Shown: positions 62,185-64,000 of the stretch, piece by piece
How the letters are laid out: the number at the start of each line of letters is the position of its first letter
Position numbering within the stretch: the stretch's first letter is position 1
Assembly (NCBI GenBank): GCA_026261815.1
Contig: JAMPIT010000890.1
Span: 7,780,001-7,844,000, forward strand
Direction: 5' to 3'
DNA from: Monarcha castaneiventris obscurior
Taxonomy: Eukaryota > Chordata > Aves > Passeriformes > Monarchidae
DNA: 64,000 nucleotides
The notes under the pieces: model-generated
The model's input: the letters and a program-made list of their open reading frames with translations, nothing else
The model's database searches: none
What the model was told of the DNA's origin: nothing
Made by a program: the position numbers and the translations under genes

Positions 62185-64000
62185 GTAAATTTCTAGGTGC
62201 TGCCTTTTCCTCCCAGCACGCTGCAGCAAAATACCTTTGTTTAAAATGGATATGTTATTTGTATAATGACCATTCTGGTTCAAAGGTGCAGGATACTCTA
62301 CACATGCAAAAAACTGTAAAGGACAAAAAAGTAGAGAGGAACAAAGAAATTTTGAATTTGGCTGCTGACAGAAATGATCAGTTATAGTTCAGGGTTCTTT
62401 AGTCATTCTGGTGCTGAAGACTTGAAAATCCTAGAGTACTTTTGATTTTCTTGCAAAAGCAAACTTTCACAATCATCTGTGTGGAAAGTACTTCAAGCCT
62501 TCTTTTCCAGTTGATGAGATTGGTAATGGAGTAGGTGGTTGTATATTTTTGTTTTGTTTCCTTTCTAAAACTGATTCTAGATTCCACTGATTGAAAACAC
62601 TTTCTAAATCATTGGAAATGTTTGTGTTTTACTGCAGTGCTTAATATTCTGTTTATCTCCACATACACAGACTTTCTAGTTTCTCTCACACCACCCAGCC
62701 CAAGTGTTCCTCACAACAGGAGCTGAAGCCCTAGCCTAGCACAAAAACCTGTATGTTCACAGGAGATTTGTAAATAATGTTTGTATTTGCTGTCTCTGGC
62801 ATGAGGAGAAGGCAGTCAACCGCAAGCTGGTGTTTTTGCATTTCTGGTATGAGAAGTTTACCCAGGTTTTTGGACAGAACTTGATGAGCTCAGGTCCCAC
62901 TCAGTGTTTCTGTTAGTGCTTTGCCCAGATTGCAATTTTGTGCACTCATACATGCCCTTTCCAGAGTGCAGGGTTTTGTCCCATTGCCCTGGCACCACAA
63001 CATGCTTTATGTCCTGTCCCTCTGTATCTTGTGTCTTTCAGGTGACTGGAGTTGTTGCATTTGGTTTTTCCCCTTCTTTCCACCAAGTGGAAGTCTGTTA
63101 CTCACTATGCAAAGAGCATACTGACACTGAAAATTTTGAGGATGAAGATCAACAAAACCTCTGAGGACTGCCTGATACTGGTTAATATTGCTCACTGAGT
63201 GCTGTTCCATCACAGTTATTTGAATTTGTTATTTTAAAGCTAACTGTTCCATTGTAGGCGGATCCCAGAGGTTCAGCTTCTTAGTTCCTACATGCCAGCA
63301 TTAAAGACCTTTGACCAATATCTGGTTAAAGAGACTTAAAATAGCTTCTTTGATCAGATGCATTCAGAATGAAGGGAGAAAAATGTAACCTTTGGAAAAA
63401 CCTACAGACCCGCACTTCAAGCAGAGGGTAGTGCAGATAAGCTTTGCAATTATGGTTCAAGATATGATGCTAAGTAAATTAAGCAAGCTACAAGGAGGAA
63501 GAAAAAATACTCCCAGATGCCATTCTGTAAGTTGTGCTAACAGGAAGGAGATGTCAGTCACCAGATTTAGAGATTGACAGAAATATCCTATCTCACGTCT
63601 GTTAAACAGGGTATTTCAGAAATCATTTTCTGATGGAAGCATCTTTTCCCTCCTCTGTTGCAATTTGTACAGTTAGCCAGCTCAGTATCAGGGAAGTAAA
63701 CTGAGGTAGGAGTAATATTTCTACAAAATAAAGTGGATTATGCCCCCATTCTTTCCAGTTTTGCACAACTTGTGTGTAGACTATGGTGTTCATGGTGTTG
63801 AAAAATGATCTGCTCTTTGGGCAAATGCTGACTGCATCTGTCAGCAATATGGAAGTGGTGACACAAGGAGAAATGATACAGAGTGAAAATGCTTGTCCAG
63901 ATGCCTATCCCAGCATCCAGGCAAGTGGGTGTAAAGGGTCTCTCAGCATACTTTTGTGTGTCAGGTTAGCTTTTGCTCCTAGATGAATGAACCTTTTTCA

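Noticed and set aside
62904..63164. 86-codon + strand frame crossing an acceptor-like CTTTCAG at about 63040
   Set aside because: Joined to GRID2 exon 2 it falls into another frame and stops soon. No donor or homology supports it.

Overview
This window is most likely avian nuclear DNA and holds the interior of one very large gene. I can assign one protein-coding exon with confidence: exon 2 of GRID2 (glutamate receptor delta-2, GluD2) on the + strand at 34607-34762. It is 156 nt long, runs phase 1 to phase 1, and is flanked by a strong polypyrimidine/AG acceptor and a GT donor. Everything before it is read as the 3' part of intron 1, and everything after it as the 5' part of intron 2. Exon 3 is not in the window. 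The bird assignment rests on three short CR1-LINE 3' ends with the typical tail wording and on antisense ERV-type LTRs, with no Alu, B1/B2 or L1-like sequence seen. A passerine is possible but not shown.

Intron 1 side (1-34606): AT-rich sequence with simple repeats. A GC-richer block lies at about 5.5-5.9 kb. Two LTR-like elements lie antisense to GRID2: one at about 7.65-8.31 kb next to a tRNA-Leu-type primer binding site, and a CpG-rich, promoter-like one at about 11.77-12.28 kb. Two CR1 tails lie at 24.5 and 26.1 kb. A G-quadruplex-capable G-run cluster at 28.4 kb is followed by a CpG-dense block at 28.9-29.2 kb.

Intron 2 side (34763-64000): more AT-rich sequence, one clear CR1 tail at 46.6 kb, and a near-perfect 100-bp inverted repeat at 48868-48967. 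Several exon-like open segments lie between 50.7 and 62.2 kb. Three are on the minus strand at 57.7, 59.4 and 61.1 kb and have coding-like codon patterns, but the splice phases I inferred do not join up. They are leads, not genes.

No complete gene, tRNA, rRNA, CRISPR array or bacterial-type system is present. GRID2 acts at the cerebellar parallel fibre-Purkinje cell synapse. The exon here encodes the first part of its extracellular amino-terminal domain. The remaining structures (LTRs, hairpin, G-runs, pseudoexons) could affect transcription or splicing of this long gene, but that is inference.
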